Source: Bog-473 sp963840245
Lineage (GTDB): Bacteria > Actinomycetota > Acidimicrobiia > Acidimicrobiales > RAAP-2
Assembly: GCA_963840245.1 (NCBI GenBank)
Contig: CAWIYI010000019.1
Coordinates: forward strand, 1 to 22,810
Reading direction: 5' to 3'
Length of the DNA: 22,810 bases
Shown here: positions 6,640 through 14,850 of the stretch, piece by piece
Layout of the letters: every line of letters begins with the position of its first letter
Position numbering within the stretch: position 1 is the stretch's first letter
Made by a program: the position numbers and the translations under genes
The notes under the pieces: model-generated
Databases searched by the model: none
Told to the model about the DNA's origin: nothing
Seen by the model: the letters and a program-made list of their open reading frames with translations, nothing else

Positions 6640-8262
6640 TCATGCCCCGCTCCCCGCGGCCAGGGCGGCTTCGCGGGCGTGGTAGCTCGACCGGGTCAGC
6701 GGCGACGCCTCCACGTGTGCCACGCCGAGCGCCGCGCCGGCCTCTCGGAGGCGGTCGAACTCTTCGGGAGTCCAGTAGCGCGACACCGGGAGATGATCCC
6801 GGCTCGGCCGCAGGTACTGCCCGATCGTGACGATGGAGACGCCCACACCCCGCAGGTCCGCCATGGTGGAGATGACCTCGTCCTCGTGCTCCCCGAGTCC
6901 CACCATCAGGCCCGACTTCGTCACGAGGCCGGCCTGTCCCGCCCGGGCGAGCACGGCCAGGCTCCTCGCGTAGCCGGCCGAGGGCCGGACCGCACGTTGG
7001 AGGCGGGCCACCGTCTCGATGTTGTGGTTCAAGATGTCAGGCCGGGCCTCGAAGATCATGCCGAGCGACGCCGCGTCGCCCCGACAATCAGAAATCAGCG
7101 TCTCGACCGTCGTGTGCGGAGTGCGGGAACGGATCGCCCTGATGGTTTCCGCCATGGCGCCGGCGCCACCGTCGGGGAGGTCGTCGCGGGCAACACAGGT
7201 GACGACTGCGTGGCCGAGTCCCGTCCGCTCCACCGCCTGCGCCACCCGGTCGGGCTCGTCGGGTGACAACGGCAGGGGGTGGCGCGTGTCCACCTGGCAG
7301 AAGCCGCACGCCCGCGTGCAGCGTTCGCCGTTGATCATGAAGGTCGCCGTGCCGTCGGCCCAGCACTCGTAGATGTTCGGGCAGCCCGCCTCCTCGCACA
7401 CGGTGACGAGCCCGAGGTCGTGGACCGTGGCTCCGAGCCGGCGGTAGCCCTTGCCGATCTGCACGGGCACCCGTAACCAGGTCGGCTTGCGCTGTCCGAT
7501 GTCGAGGCCCTCTTCTGGTGCCACGCCGGCCTGGCGCAGACGGCGCAGGAGCGGGCGCTCCTCCGTTGCCGGCGCGCCGTTGTGGAGGGCCGGGCCTCGT
7601 ACCACGTCGTGGCGCTCTGCACTCCCCTCGCCGAAGACCGCGATCGCCCGCGCCACGAAGGCGTCGACGACCTCCTCCATCGGCACGTCGATCCCCTCCG
7701 CTGCCAGCGACGTCACACCACGGTCGGCGATGCCGCAGGGCACGATGTGTCCGAACATGGTGAGGTCGGTGGAGACGTTGAGCGCCACCCCATGGAGCGT
7801 GCGACGGCACCCCGAGCCTGCCCGCAGGGTGCGCACCCCGATGGCCGCGATCTTGCGGGCGTGCCGGCCGCCTGCATCGAGCCACACGCCGGGATACTCG
7901 TCCTCGCAGCCCGCCCCGGACAGGCCAAGGTCGTCCAGCGTTCCAATGACCACCTGCTCGAGACGATGCACGTGGGCCGGACCCGAAGCGGGGTCGTCGG
8001 GCACGCTGACGATGGGATAGGCCACGAGCTGGCCCGGGCCGTGGTACGTGACGTCGCCACCGCGATCAGCGCGCTCGAGCACCGCACCGACCGCGACCGG
8101 GTCGACCAGGACATGGCGTTCGTCGGCGTGCGCGCCGAGCGTATAGGTGTGAGGGTGCTGTAGGACGAGCAGGTAGTCGTCGGCCGCCTCGGTCGCCAGG
8201 GCGTGTTGCAAGGCGTAGGCCTCGTTGTAGGGAACTGTCCCGAGCGACCGGACACGCAACAT
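6640..8262 (-). CDS. lipB-lipA: LipB-LipA fusion: octanoyltransferase and lipoyl synthase in one polypeptide
   Basis: The 540-residue frame joins two enzymes usually made separately. Residues 1-225 are LipB, which moves octanoyl from acyl carrier protein to lipoyl-domain lysines: HGPGQ (74-78), K137 (ARKIAAIG) and the acyl-accepting C176 (PCGIADRG) are present. Residues 240-540 are LipA, a radical-SAM enzyme adding two sulfurs at C6 and C8: auxiliary-cluster cysteines C289, C294, C300; SAM-cluster CxxxCxxC at C315, C319, C322; C-terminal serine in RSSYHA (525-526). A linker of about 20-30 residues joins them, with no stop codon. A GTG at 7524 (residue 247) could also restart translation to give a 294-residue LipA. 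The gene begins nine bases after the E2 stop, so substrate and modifying enzymes are co-expressed. Confidence 0.92.
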   Translation of the reverse strand: MLRVRSLGTVPYNEAYALQHALATEAADDYLLVLQHPHTYTLGAHADERHVLVDPVAVGAVLERADRGGDVTYHGPGQLVAYPIVSVPDDPASGPAHVHRLEQVVIGTLDDLGLSGAGCEDEYPGVWLDAGGRHARKIAAIGVRTLRAGSGCRRTLHGVALNVSTDLTMFGHIVPCGIADRGVTSLAAEGIDVPMEEVVDAFVARAIAVFGEGSAERHDVVRGPALHNGAPATEERPLLRRLRQAGVAPEEGLDIGQRKPTWLRVPVQIGKGYRRLGATVHDLGLVTVCEEAGCPNIYECWADGTATFMINGERCTRACGFCQVDTRHPLPLSPDEPDRVAQAVERTGLGHAVVTCVARDDLPDGGAGAMAETIRAIRSRTPHTTVETLISDCRGDAASLGMIFEARPDILNHNIETVARLQRAVRPSAGYARSLAVLARAGQAGLVTKSGLMVGLGEHEDEVISTMADLRGVGVSIVTIGQYLRPSRDHLPVSRYWTPEEFDRLREAGAALGVAHVEASPLTRSSYHAREAALAAGSGA

Positions 8263-8271
8263 CGGCGCGAC

Positions 8272-9723
8272 CTACAGCTCCGCCGCCCAGTCGCGGCTGC
8301 CGAGGAGCTCAGAGACCTTGGCCAGGAACAGCGACACGTAGGCGCCGTCGACCGCCCGGTGGTCCCAACTGACGCCGAGGATCCCCGTCGAGTGGATGGC
8401 GATCGACTCGGACCCGTCGGATTGGGTCACCACCACCGGCCGCCGGGCGATCCCGTCGGTGGCCAGGATCGCCACCTGCGGCTGGTTGATGATCGGGACG
8501 GTGAAATAGGTGCCGAAGGGGCCGTCGTTCGTGATGGAGAACGTCCCGCCGGCGATGTCGTCCGCGTTGAGCTGGCGTCCGCGGGCCCGCTCGGCCAAGT
8601 CGCGGATGCGCCGGGCCACGCCGCGCAGCGTGACTTCCTCGGCCCGGTGGATGACGGGGACGATCAGACCCTCGTGGGACAGGTCGACCGCGATCCCGAG
8701 GTTCACCTCGGCGTGGACCAGCAGCGAGTCGTCGACGACCGACGCGTTGAGCAGGGGGAAATCACGCAGCGCCTCCACCGCCGCCCGGGCAATGAAGGGG
8801 AGGTAGGTCAGCGCGAACCCCTCCTCGGCCTTGAAGCGCTCGCCCCAGGCCTTGCGGACACGCTCGACGCTCTCGAAGTCCACCTCGTTGGCGATGAACG
8901 CGTGGGGCGAGGTCGCCTTCGACCGCACCATGTGCTCGGCCGTGCGGCGTCGCATGTTGGAGAAGGGCACGATCTGGTCGCCGGCGGCCCGGAAGGACGC
9001 CGTGGAGACCGACGGGGCCTGCGGCGGGCGCGCCACGGGCGGGGCCGGTGCGGCCTGGACCACCGGTGCGGAGGGTGGGGACGTGGGAGCCGCGGGTGCG
9101 GTCGTCGGAGTAGGCGGCGTTGCCGCGGCCCGGCGCGCGTCGACCACCCGCAGCGCGTCGTCCCGGGTGATGCGCCCACCGGAGCCGGTGCCCGTCACCT
9201 CGGATTCACTGATGCCGTTCTCGGCCAGGAGCTTGCGCACCATCGGGGAGAGCATGTGCGGCCCGACAGCATCGCCGTTGCTGTCCGCAGTCGCTCCGGC
9301 GGCCGGGGCCGGTTGGGCCGGGGCCGGTTGTGGCTGGGCTGCTTGGGCAGGGGGCGCGGGTGGAGGAGGTGGAGGTGGTGGTGGTGGTGGTGGTGGTGGT
9401 GGTGGTGGTGGTGGTGTCGCTTCCTGCGGTGCAGCGGGTGCTGTTGCCGCAGCCGCCGACGAGGCGCCGTCCGACGCGGCGGACCCTGCGCCGTCACCGA
9501 TCACCGCCAGCTTTACGCCGACCTCGACTGTCTCGCCCTCCGGGACGAGGATCTCGTTGAGGACACCCGCTGCGGGCGAGGGCACCTCGGAGTCGACCTT
9601 GTCCGTCGAGACCTCGAATAGCGGCTCGTCGCGCTCGACCGCGTCGCCGACCGCCTTCATCCAGCGGGTGATCGTCCCCTCGGTCACCGTCTCGCCGAGC
9701 TGCGGCATCATCACGTCAGCCAA
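8272..9723 (-). CDS. sucB: 2-oxo acid dehydrogenase E2 component (dihydrolipoamide acyltransferase)
   Basis: The 483-residue E2 has one lipoyl domain (1-78; lipoylated K42 in STDKVD), a long Pro/Ala linker, a peripheral subunit-binding domain (158-194) and a CoA-dependent catalytic domain (about 245-483) with H455 and D459 in DHRAVDG. It transfers acyl groups from lipoate to CoA. In actinobacteria this E2 type (DlaT/SucB) can serve the AceE complex, and aceE is nearby, so acetyl transfer is likely. The first linker holds 19 consecutive prolines (104-122). It starts at TTG 9723, supported by AAGGGGA about eight bases upstream and by the normal lipoyl-domain N-terminus. The start overlaps the lpd stop by eight bases. 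Succinyl transfer cannot be excluded. Confidence 0.92.
   Translation of the reverse strand: MADVMMPQLGETVTEGTITRWMKAVGDAVERDEPLFEVSTDKVDSEVPSPAAGVLNEILVPEGETVEVGVKLAVIGDGAGSAASDGASSAAAATAPAAPQEATPPPPPPPPPPPPPPPPPPPAPPAQAAQPQPAPAQPAPAAGATADSNGDAVGPHMLSPMVRKLLAENGISESEVTGTGSGGRITRDDALRVVDARRAAATPPTPTTAPAAPTSPPSAPVVQAAPAPPVARPPQAPSVSTASFRAAGDQIVPFSNMRRRTAEHMVRSKATSPHAFIANEVDFESVERVRKAWGERFKAEEGFALTYLPFIARAAVEALRDFPLLNASVVDDSLLVHAEVNLGIAVDLSHEGLIVPVIHRAEEVTLRGVARRIRDLAERARGRQLNADDIAGGTFSITNDGPFGTYFTVPIINQPQVAILATDGIARRPVVVTQSDGSESIAIHSTGILGVSWDHRAVDGAYVSLFLAKVSELLGSRDWAAEL
9361..9414. repeat. TGG/CCA trinucleotide microsatellite inside the E2 gene
   Basis: Eighteen in-frame triplets, the last thirteen of them uninterrupted TGG on the plus strand (9376-9414), encode prolines of the E2 linker; one more CCC codon at 9358-9360 makes 19. 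Such tracts slip during replication, but only in whole codons here, so the length of the proline run can vary without a frameshift. Short-read assembly can also miscount it. Confidence 0.95.
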
Positions 9724-11131
9724 GGTGCATTCCCCTTCCGGTCAACGCGAGCATCGTCTCGCCGAACGTCTCGGACAAAGAGGGGTGCGGCTGGATGAAC
9801 TGCGCCACCTCCTCGGGGAAGGCCTCCCAGTTGACGGCGAGATAGCCGGCCCCGAGCTGCTCGGTCACCCAGGGACCGCAGAGGTGCACTCCCAGGACAC
9901 GCCCGGCCGTCCCGTCGGGCCGCTGTTCGGCGATGATCTTCACCACACCCTCGGTGTCGCCGATGATCTGGGCCCGGCTGTTGCCGCCGAAGGGGTCCTT
10001 CTTGGTCACGACAGGTATGCCCGCCTCCTTGGCCTGCGCCTCGGTCATGCCACAGAAGGCCACTTCGGGTCGGCAGTAGATGGCCCACGGCACCTTGCCG
10101 TTGTCGACCGGCACCACGGGCTCGCCCAGCATGGTCTTCACGGCGACGATGGCCTCGGCGAACCCCACGTGGGCCAGCTGGGGTGTGCCGGCCACGATGT
10201 CACCCACGGCGAACACGCCGTCGACACCGGTGCGCTGGTATTCGTCGGTCGCCACGAAGCCGCGGCGGTCCATCTCGACGCCCAGCCCGTCGGCCACCAG
10301 ATCTTCTGTGCGGGGGCGCCGGCCCACCGATACGACCACCGCTTCCGCGTCGAACGTCTGGTCCCCCGCCTTCACGGTCGTCATCGTCCCGTCCTGCGAG
10401 GGCGTGTGGCCCTCGACCTTCACTCCCGTGACGATGTCGATGCCCCGCTTCTTGAAGGAGCGGACGAGCAGCCGGGTGATGTCCTCGTCGCAACCCGGGA
10501 GGATCGTGTCCAGCGCCTCCAGAATCGTCACCTTGGAACCGAGGTCGGCCAGGAGCGAGGCGAACTCGCACCCGACGACGCCTCCACCGATGATCACCGC
10601 GGAGGCCGGGAGCTCTCGGAGATCGAGGAACTCGTCGGACGTCATGATGAGGCGGCCGTCGACCTCGAAGCCGGGCAACAGGAACGGTACCGATCCGGCC
10701 GCAAGGACGACGTTCCGGCCGACAATGACGCGGCCGGCATCCTCCCCGTCCACTACTTCGACGTGGTGATCCGCCTTGAGCGTGCCCGTGCCCGACAACG
10801 TGGTGACCTTGCGGCCCTTGAGCAGTCCGGCCAGGCCCTTGTACAGCTTGCCCACCACGGCGTTCTTGCGATCCTGGCTGAGCGAGAAGTCGATCGACAC
10901 CCCTGAGGTCTCGATCCCGAACTCCTTGGAGCCCTCGATCGTCCGGTAGACGGCGGCCGTCTCGAGGAACTCCTTGGCCGGGATGCAGCCGCGGTGCAGG
11001 CAGGTCCCGCCGACCTTGTCCCGTTCGATGATGGCAACCGACAGGCCCGCCGCGGCACCGTAGAGCGCAGTGGCGTAGCCGCCGGGACCACCGCCGATCA
11101 CGACGATGTCGAACTCGTCCTCGCCTGCCAT
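9716..11131 (-). CDS. lpd: dihydrolipoyl dehydrogenase (E3)
   Basis: The 471-residue flavoprotein reoxidises dihydrolipoate on E2 and passes electrons to NAD+. It has an FAD-binding GGGPGG (13-18), the redox disulfide C44/C49 in GGTCLHRGCIPAK, an NAD-binding GGGVVG (182-187), a second FAD motif ending in AVGD (308-311), and the active-site pair H449/E454 in HPSLSE. The disulfide motif reads CLHRGC instead of the common CLNVGC, a mild variation. The frame stays open to 11362, but ATG 11131 is chosen for its GGGAGAGGA ribosome site and normal family length. It is first in a run with E2 and lipB-lipA and overlaps E2 by eight bases. The gene before it, rnhA, ends 157 bases upstream. Confidence 0.95.
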   Translation of the reverse strand: MAGEDEFDIVVIGGGPGGYATALYGAAAGLSVAIIERDKVGGTCLHRGCIPAKEFLETAAVYRTIEGSKEFGIETSGVSIDFSLSQDRKNAVVGKLYKGLAGLLKGRKVTTLSGTGTLKADHHVEVVDGEDAGRVIVGRNVVLAAGSVPFLLPGFEVDGRLIMTSDEFLDLRELPASAVIIGGGVVGCEFASLLADLGSKVTILEALDTILPGCDEDITRLLVRSFKKRGIDIVTGVKVEGHTPSQDGTMTTVKAGDQTFDAEAVVVSVGRRPRTEDLVADGLGVEMDRRGFVATDEYQRTGVDGVFAVGDIVAGTPQLAHVGFAEAIVAVKTMLGEPVVPVDNGKVPWAIYCRPEVAFCGMTEAQAKEAGIPVVTKKDPFGGNSRAQIIGDTEGVVKIIAEQRPDGTAGRVLGVHLCGPWVTEQLGAGYLAVNWEAFPEEVAQFIQPHPSLSETFGETMLALTGRGMHLG

Positions 11132-11208
11132 CACTCGTCCTCTCCCTGCGTGCTCACGACGTCCGTCCGGCGCGCTCGGCCTCCCCGGACCATCCCGATC
11201 GCACTGGC

Positions 11209-11220
11209 GAGAGTCCTCTC
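11209..11220. promoter_or_regulatory. small inverted repeat upstream of lpd
   Basis: GAGAG and CTCTC are separated by two bases in the 157-base gap before lpd, about 80 bases from its start. It might be a half-site operator or part of the promoter region. The repeat is short enough to occur by chance. Confidence 0.15.
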
Positions 11221-11288
11221 CATACCCTGCACGTGACCCTCGCAGCCTACCGGTCGGGCCGCGCGCACGGGTCCGGCCGCGGCCTCGC

Positions 11289-11753
11289 TCAGCCGCTCGT
11301 GCCAGTCCCCAGATCGGCCGCCTGCGTGGCCAGTTCGTCGACCCGGTCGTTCCAGCGGTCACCCGAGTGACCCTTCACCCAGCGGAAGGTGACGGCGACG
11401 TCGGGGGACAGCGCGAGCGCGAGCAGCGGCTCCCACAGGTCGCGATTGGCCACCGGCTTGTTCTGCGTGTTCTTCCAATTGCGGCGTTGCCAGCCCTTCC
11501 ACCAGCCGTCGGTGAAGCACCTGACGACGTACGTCGAGTCGCTCACCACCTCCACCCCGTCCGGCGCGTCGCGACCGAGGATCCGCAGGGCTTCCAGCGC
11601 CGCCGTGATCTCCATGCGCTGGTTGGTGGTGCGGGCCTCGGCCCCGCTGGCGTACGGCCCGTCGGGCACGGCCCAGGCCCAGCCACCGGGGCCGGGATTC
11701 CCCCGGCAGGCGCCGTCCGTGTAGACGACGATGGGCCCGTTCCGTGGTGGCAT
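11289..11753 (-). CDS. rnhA: ribonuclease HI
   Basis: The 154-residue enzyme cuts the RNA strand of RNA-DNA hybrids, as in R-loops and leftover primers. The four acidic metal-binding residues are present: D13 (YTDGAC), E48 (NQRMEITAALEAL), D72 (VSDSTYVV) and D139 (RVDELA), with H129 in KGHSGD as the flexible catalytic histidine. The basic, tryptophan-rich handle region (WWKGWQRRNWK, 84-94) for hybrid binding is also seen. ATG 11753 is preferred; a GTG one codon upstream is possible. It is divergent from aceE with only 64 bases between starts, and is upstream of lpd on the same strand, so it may be transcribed into that operon. No odd features. Confidence 0.96.
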   Translation of the reverse strand: MPPRNGPIVVYTDGACRGNPGPGGWAWAVPDGPYASGAEARTTNQRMEITAALEALRILGRDAPDGVEVVSDSTYVVRCFTDGWWKGWQRRNWKNTQNKPVANRDLWEPLLALALSPDVAVTFRWVKGHSGDRWNDRVDELATQAADLGTGTSG

Positions 11754-11805
11754 CACAAATGTGTAACACCCTCGACCCGTGGTCGTGGCGGTCCCCTCCT
11801 GCCGG

Positions 11806-11811
11806 TACCGT
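11806..11811 (+). promoter_or_regulatory. candidate -10 element of aceE
   Basis: TACCGT fits TANNNT and ends six bases before the aceE ATG, the same spacing as before the VOC and PAP2-like genes. The intervening GGGG could instead act as a short ribosome site. No good -35 is visible. The 64-base region is shared with the divergent rnhA. Confidence 0.35.
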
Positions 11812-11817
11812 GGGGCA

Positions 11818-14523
11818 ATGCTGTTCGACGGGATCAGTCACCAGGTCCCCGACATCGACCCGGGGGAGACGGAGGAGTGGCTCGACTCCTTCGACGCCAT
11901 CGTCGACGCCAGGGGCAGGGCCCGGGCGCGCTACCTCCTCATGAAGCTCCTCGAGCGGGCGCGCACCAAGCAGGTCGAGTTCCCGGCCACCGTCTCGACG
12001 CCCTACGTGAACACCATCCCGGCCGACGCCGAGCCGTGGTTCCCCGGCGACGAGTACGTCGAGCGCCGCATCCGCGCCTACATCCGCTGGAACGCCGCCG
12101 CCATGGTGGTCCGGGCCAACACGCGCACCGAGGGCATCGGTGGTCACCTCTCGACCTACGCCAGCTCGGCTGCGCTCTACGAGGTCGGCTTCAACCACTT
12201 CTTCCGCGGCAAGGCCGACGGCGGCTTCGGCGACCAGATCTTCTTCCAGGGGCACGCGTCGCCCGGCATCTACGCCCGGGCCTACGTCGAGGGGCGCCTG
12301 ACCGAGACGGAGCTCGACAACTTCCGCCATGAGGTCGGCGGTGACGGCCTGCCCAGTTACCCCCATCCGCGCTCGCTCCCCGACTTCTGGGAGTTCCCCA
12401 CCGTGTCGATGGGACTGGGGCCCATCGCGGCCATCTACCAGGCCCACGTCAACCGCTACCTCAACCTGCGCCGGCTCGTCGACACCAGCGCCAGCCGGGT
12501 CTGGTGCTTCGTGGGGGACGGCGAGATGGACGAGCCCGAGTCCATCGGCGCCCTGGGCGTGGCGGGCCGCGAGCATCTCGACAACCTCATCTTCGTCGTC
12601 AACTGCAATCTGCAGCGCCTCGACGGCCCGGTGCGCGGCAACGGCAAGATCATCCAGGAGCTCGAGGCGGTGTTCCGCGGCGCCGGCTGGAACGTGATCA
12701 AGGTGATCTGGGGCTCGCGCTGGGACGCGCTGCTGGCCAAGGACGTCGACGGTGTGCTGCTCGACCGCATGAACACGACGGTCGACGGCGAGTACCAGAA
12801 GCTGGCCGTCGAGTCGGGGGCCTACATCCGCGAGCACTTCTTCGGCCCCGATCCGCGTCTGCGCAAGTTGGTCGAGGATCTGAGCGACGACGAGCTCGTC
12901 TCGCTCCCCCGCGGCGGGCACGACTACCGCAAGCTCTACGCCGCCTACAAGCTGGCCACCGAGCAGAAGGGCTCCCCCACCGTCATCTTGGCCAAGACGA
13001 TCAAGGGCTGGACGCTCGGCCCCGAGATCGAGGCGCGCAACGCCACCCACCAGATCAAGAAGATGACCAAGGCGCAGGTGCGCGCGCTGCGTGACCGCCT
13101 CTACCTGACCGATGACATCCCCGACTCAGCCCTGGAGGGCGACCCGCCCTACATCCGCCCGGCCGAGGGATCCGACGCCATGGAGTACCTGCGGGCCCGC
13201 GGGCGCGTGCTCGACGGCCCGCTCCCCATCCGGGTGGTCCGGCCGACGCCGGCACTGCGCCCCGACGCCAAGGTGTTCGAGGAGTTCGCCGCGGGGTCGG
13301 GCAAACAGGCGGCGTCGACGACCATGGTCTTCGCCCGTCTGCTGCGCAACCTCGTGCGCGATCCCACCGTGGGCTCGCTGATGGCGCCCATCGTCTCCGA
13401 CGAGGCCCGCACCTTCGGGCTCGAGCCGCTGATCGCCGAGGCCAAGATCTACGCTCCCGAGGGGCAGCACTACATACCCGTCGACGCCGACCTGCCGCTC
13501 AACTACGCGGAGAGCTCCTCGGGGCAGATGCTCCAGGAGGGCATCACCGAGGCCGGCGCGCTGGCCACCTTCATCGCGCTCTCCACGGCGTACGCCACCT
13601 GGGGGCAGCCGATGGTCCCCGTCTACCTCTTCTATTCCATGTTCGGCTTCCAGCGGGTCGGCGACCTCGCCTGGGCCCTGGGCGACATGCGGGGGCGAGG
13701 CATCCTGGCCGGGTGCACGGCCGGGCGGACCACCCTCATGGGCGAGGGGCTGCAGCACGATGACGGGCAGTCGCCACTGCTTGCCTCTGCCAACCCGGCC
13801 GCGCTGGTCTACGACGCCTCGTTCGCCTACGAGGTGGCGGTGATCATGGAGGCGGCCGTCACCGAGATGCTCGGCCCGGAGCCCCGGGACCGCTTCTGGT
13901 ATCTCACGCTCTACAACGAGACGTACCCGATGCCGCCGCTGCCCGAGGGGGACGACGGGGAGATCGTCCGCAAGGGGATCATCGACGGGCTCTACCGGTT
14001 CGCCGCGGCGCCTGCTGTCGAGGGCGACCTACGGGCGTCGCTGTGTTTCTCCGGGCCGATGTGGAAGGTGGCCGTGGACGCGCAGCGCATCCTGGCCGAG
14101 TCCTACGGCGTGGCCGCCGACGCCTGGGCGGTGACGTCGTGGACGAATCTGCGCACCAACGCCCTCGAGGTCGAGCGCTGGAACCGACTCCATCCCGAAG
14201 CGGAACCCCGCGCCGCCGTGGTCACCACGGCGCTCGGCAACGGGCCCGATCCCGTGGTCGCCATCACCGACTACATGCGCAGCGTGCCCGATCAGGTGGC
14301 GCGTTTCGTCGACCGGCCCTACGCGTCGCTCGGAACGGACGGGTTCGGCCGCTCCGACGCCCGCGATGCCCTGCGGTCGTACTTCGAGGTCGACAGCGCC
14401 AACCTGGTGGTGGCGGTGCTCCAGCAACTGGCCCTCGCCGGCCGCATCACGCCCGCGGTCGTGGCGGGGGCTATTTGCGACCTCGGCATCGACGCCGGCG
14501 GTGACGCGCCCTTCACCGTCTGA
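11818..14523 (+). CDS. aceE: pyruvate dehydrogenase E1, homodimeric type
   Basis: The 901-residue protein (the family is usually about 890-930) decarboxylates pyruvate with thiamine diphosphate and acetylates the lipoyl group of E2. The thiamine-diphosphate motif is GDG (233-235) followed by NCN (262-264). H110 in GGHLSTYASSA and H146 in QGHASPG match the active-site histidines of the E. coli enzyme. The three transketolase-like domains follow in normal order to the C-terminus. ATG 11818 is chosen because the family start follows a short leader; the frame is open 13 codons upstream with poor sequence. It faces rnhA and lies near lpd, E2 and lipB-lipA, so all parts of the complex and its lipoylation are encoded within 8 kb. 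Confidence 0.96.
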   Translation: MLFDGISHQVPDIDPGETEEWLDSFDAIVDARGRARARYLLMKLLERARTKQVEFPATVSTPYVNTIPADAEPWFPGDEYVERRIRAYIRWNAAAMVVRANTRTEGIGGHLSTYASSAALYEVGFNHFFRGKADGGFGDQIFFQGHASPGIYARAYVEGRLTETELDNFRHEVGGDGLPSYPHPRSLPDFWEFPTVSMGLGPIAAIYQAHVNRYLNLRRLVDTSASRVWCFVGDGEMDEPESIGALGVAGREHLDNLIFVVNCNLQRLDGPVRGNGKIIQELEAVFRGAGWNVIKVIWGSRWDALLAKDVDGVLLDRMNTTVDGEYQKLAVESGAYIREHFFGPDPRLRKLVEDLSDDELVSLPRGGHDYRKLYAAYKLATEQKGSPTVILAKTIKGWTLGPEIEARNATHQIKKMTKAQVRALRDRLYLTDDIPDSALEGDPPYIRPAEGSDAMEYLRARGRVLDGPLPIRVVRPTPALRPDAKVFEEFAAGSGKQAASTTMVFARLLRNLVRDPTVGSLMAPIVSDEARTFGLEPLIAEAKIYAPEGQHYIPVDADLPLNYAESSSGQMLQEGITEAGALATFIALSTAYATWGQPMVPVYLFYSMFGFQRVGDLAWALGDMRGRGILAGCTAGRTTLMGEGLQHDDGQSPLLASANPAALVYDASFAYEVAVIMEAAVTEMLGPEPRDRFWYLTLYNETYPMPPLPEGDDGEIVRKGIIDGLYRFAAAPAVEGDLRASLCFSGPMWKVAVDAQRILAESYGVAADAWAVTSWTNLRTNALEVERWNRLHPEAEPRAAVVTTALGNGPDPVVAITDYMRSVPDQVARFVDRPYASLGTDGFGRSDARDALRSYFEVDSANLVVAVLQQLALAGRITPAVVAGAICDLGIDAGGDAPFTV

Positions 14524-14529
14524 ACCGCG

Positions 14530-14850
14530 TCAGGCGGAGAGCAGGGCGACGAACGCGGCGAGCACCTCCTCGGCGCCGTCCGGCACGGCCAGGACGAGCG
14601 TGCGCCGGTCTGCTTCGAGCGCGATGGACACGTCGAAGAAGGCACAGCACCGCTTCTCGCGTTGGGCCAGCGCGACCGCCGCGGTGAGGGCGGCGTCGGA
14701 GTCACGCAACACCAGGCGCACCGTCGTGGCGCCGGCCTCCACCGCCGTGACCGAGGCGGCGACGAGCGCACGCCACTCCTCGGCCCGCTCCCCGAGTGCC
14801 GCACCGTCGAGGCTGCAGACGACCGGCACGGGGGCGCGCTCGGGGGTCAC
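14530..14850 (-). CDS. small conserved protein with a CC-x-FF motif
   Basis: The 106-residue product has a predicted alpha/beta layout: a first strand with C12, a helix (20-40), a strand (43-49), a helix (51-65) with REKRCCAFF (64-72), two strands and a final helix. The adjacent cysteines C68 and C69 before F71-F72 are the notable feature and resemble a small actinobacterial family often of the form K-x-C-C-x-F-F. No function is known to me. A metal- or redox-related role would fit the cysteine pair but is inference. Its ATG overlaps the DinB-like stop by four bases (ATGA), so it is translationally coupled and is the last gene of the Rrf2 operon. It ends six bases after the convergent aceE. 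Confidence 0.75.
   Translation of the reverse strand: MTPERAPVPVVCSLDGAALGERAEEWRALVAASVTAVEAGATTVRLVLRDSDAALTAAVALAQREKRCCAFFDVSIALEADRRTLVLAVPDGAEEVLAAFVALLSA

Noticed and set aside
8831..10906. Open frame of 691 codons on the plus strand across E2 and lpd
   Set aside because: It is antisense to two genes with full motif sets; its product is Gly/Arg/Ala-rich with a poly-Gly run from the antisense of the proline tract.
11754..11766. CRP-like site (CACAAATGTG) between rnhA and aceE
   Set aside because: Only a four-base half-site with a two-base spacer, unlike the TGTGA-N6-TCACA form; probably chance.
11359..13050. Open frame of 563 codons on the minus strand over rnhA and aceE
   Set aside because: It is antisense to aceE and out of frame with rnhA; no recognisable domain.
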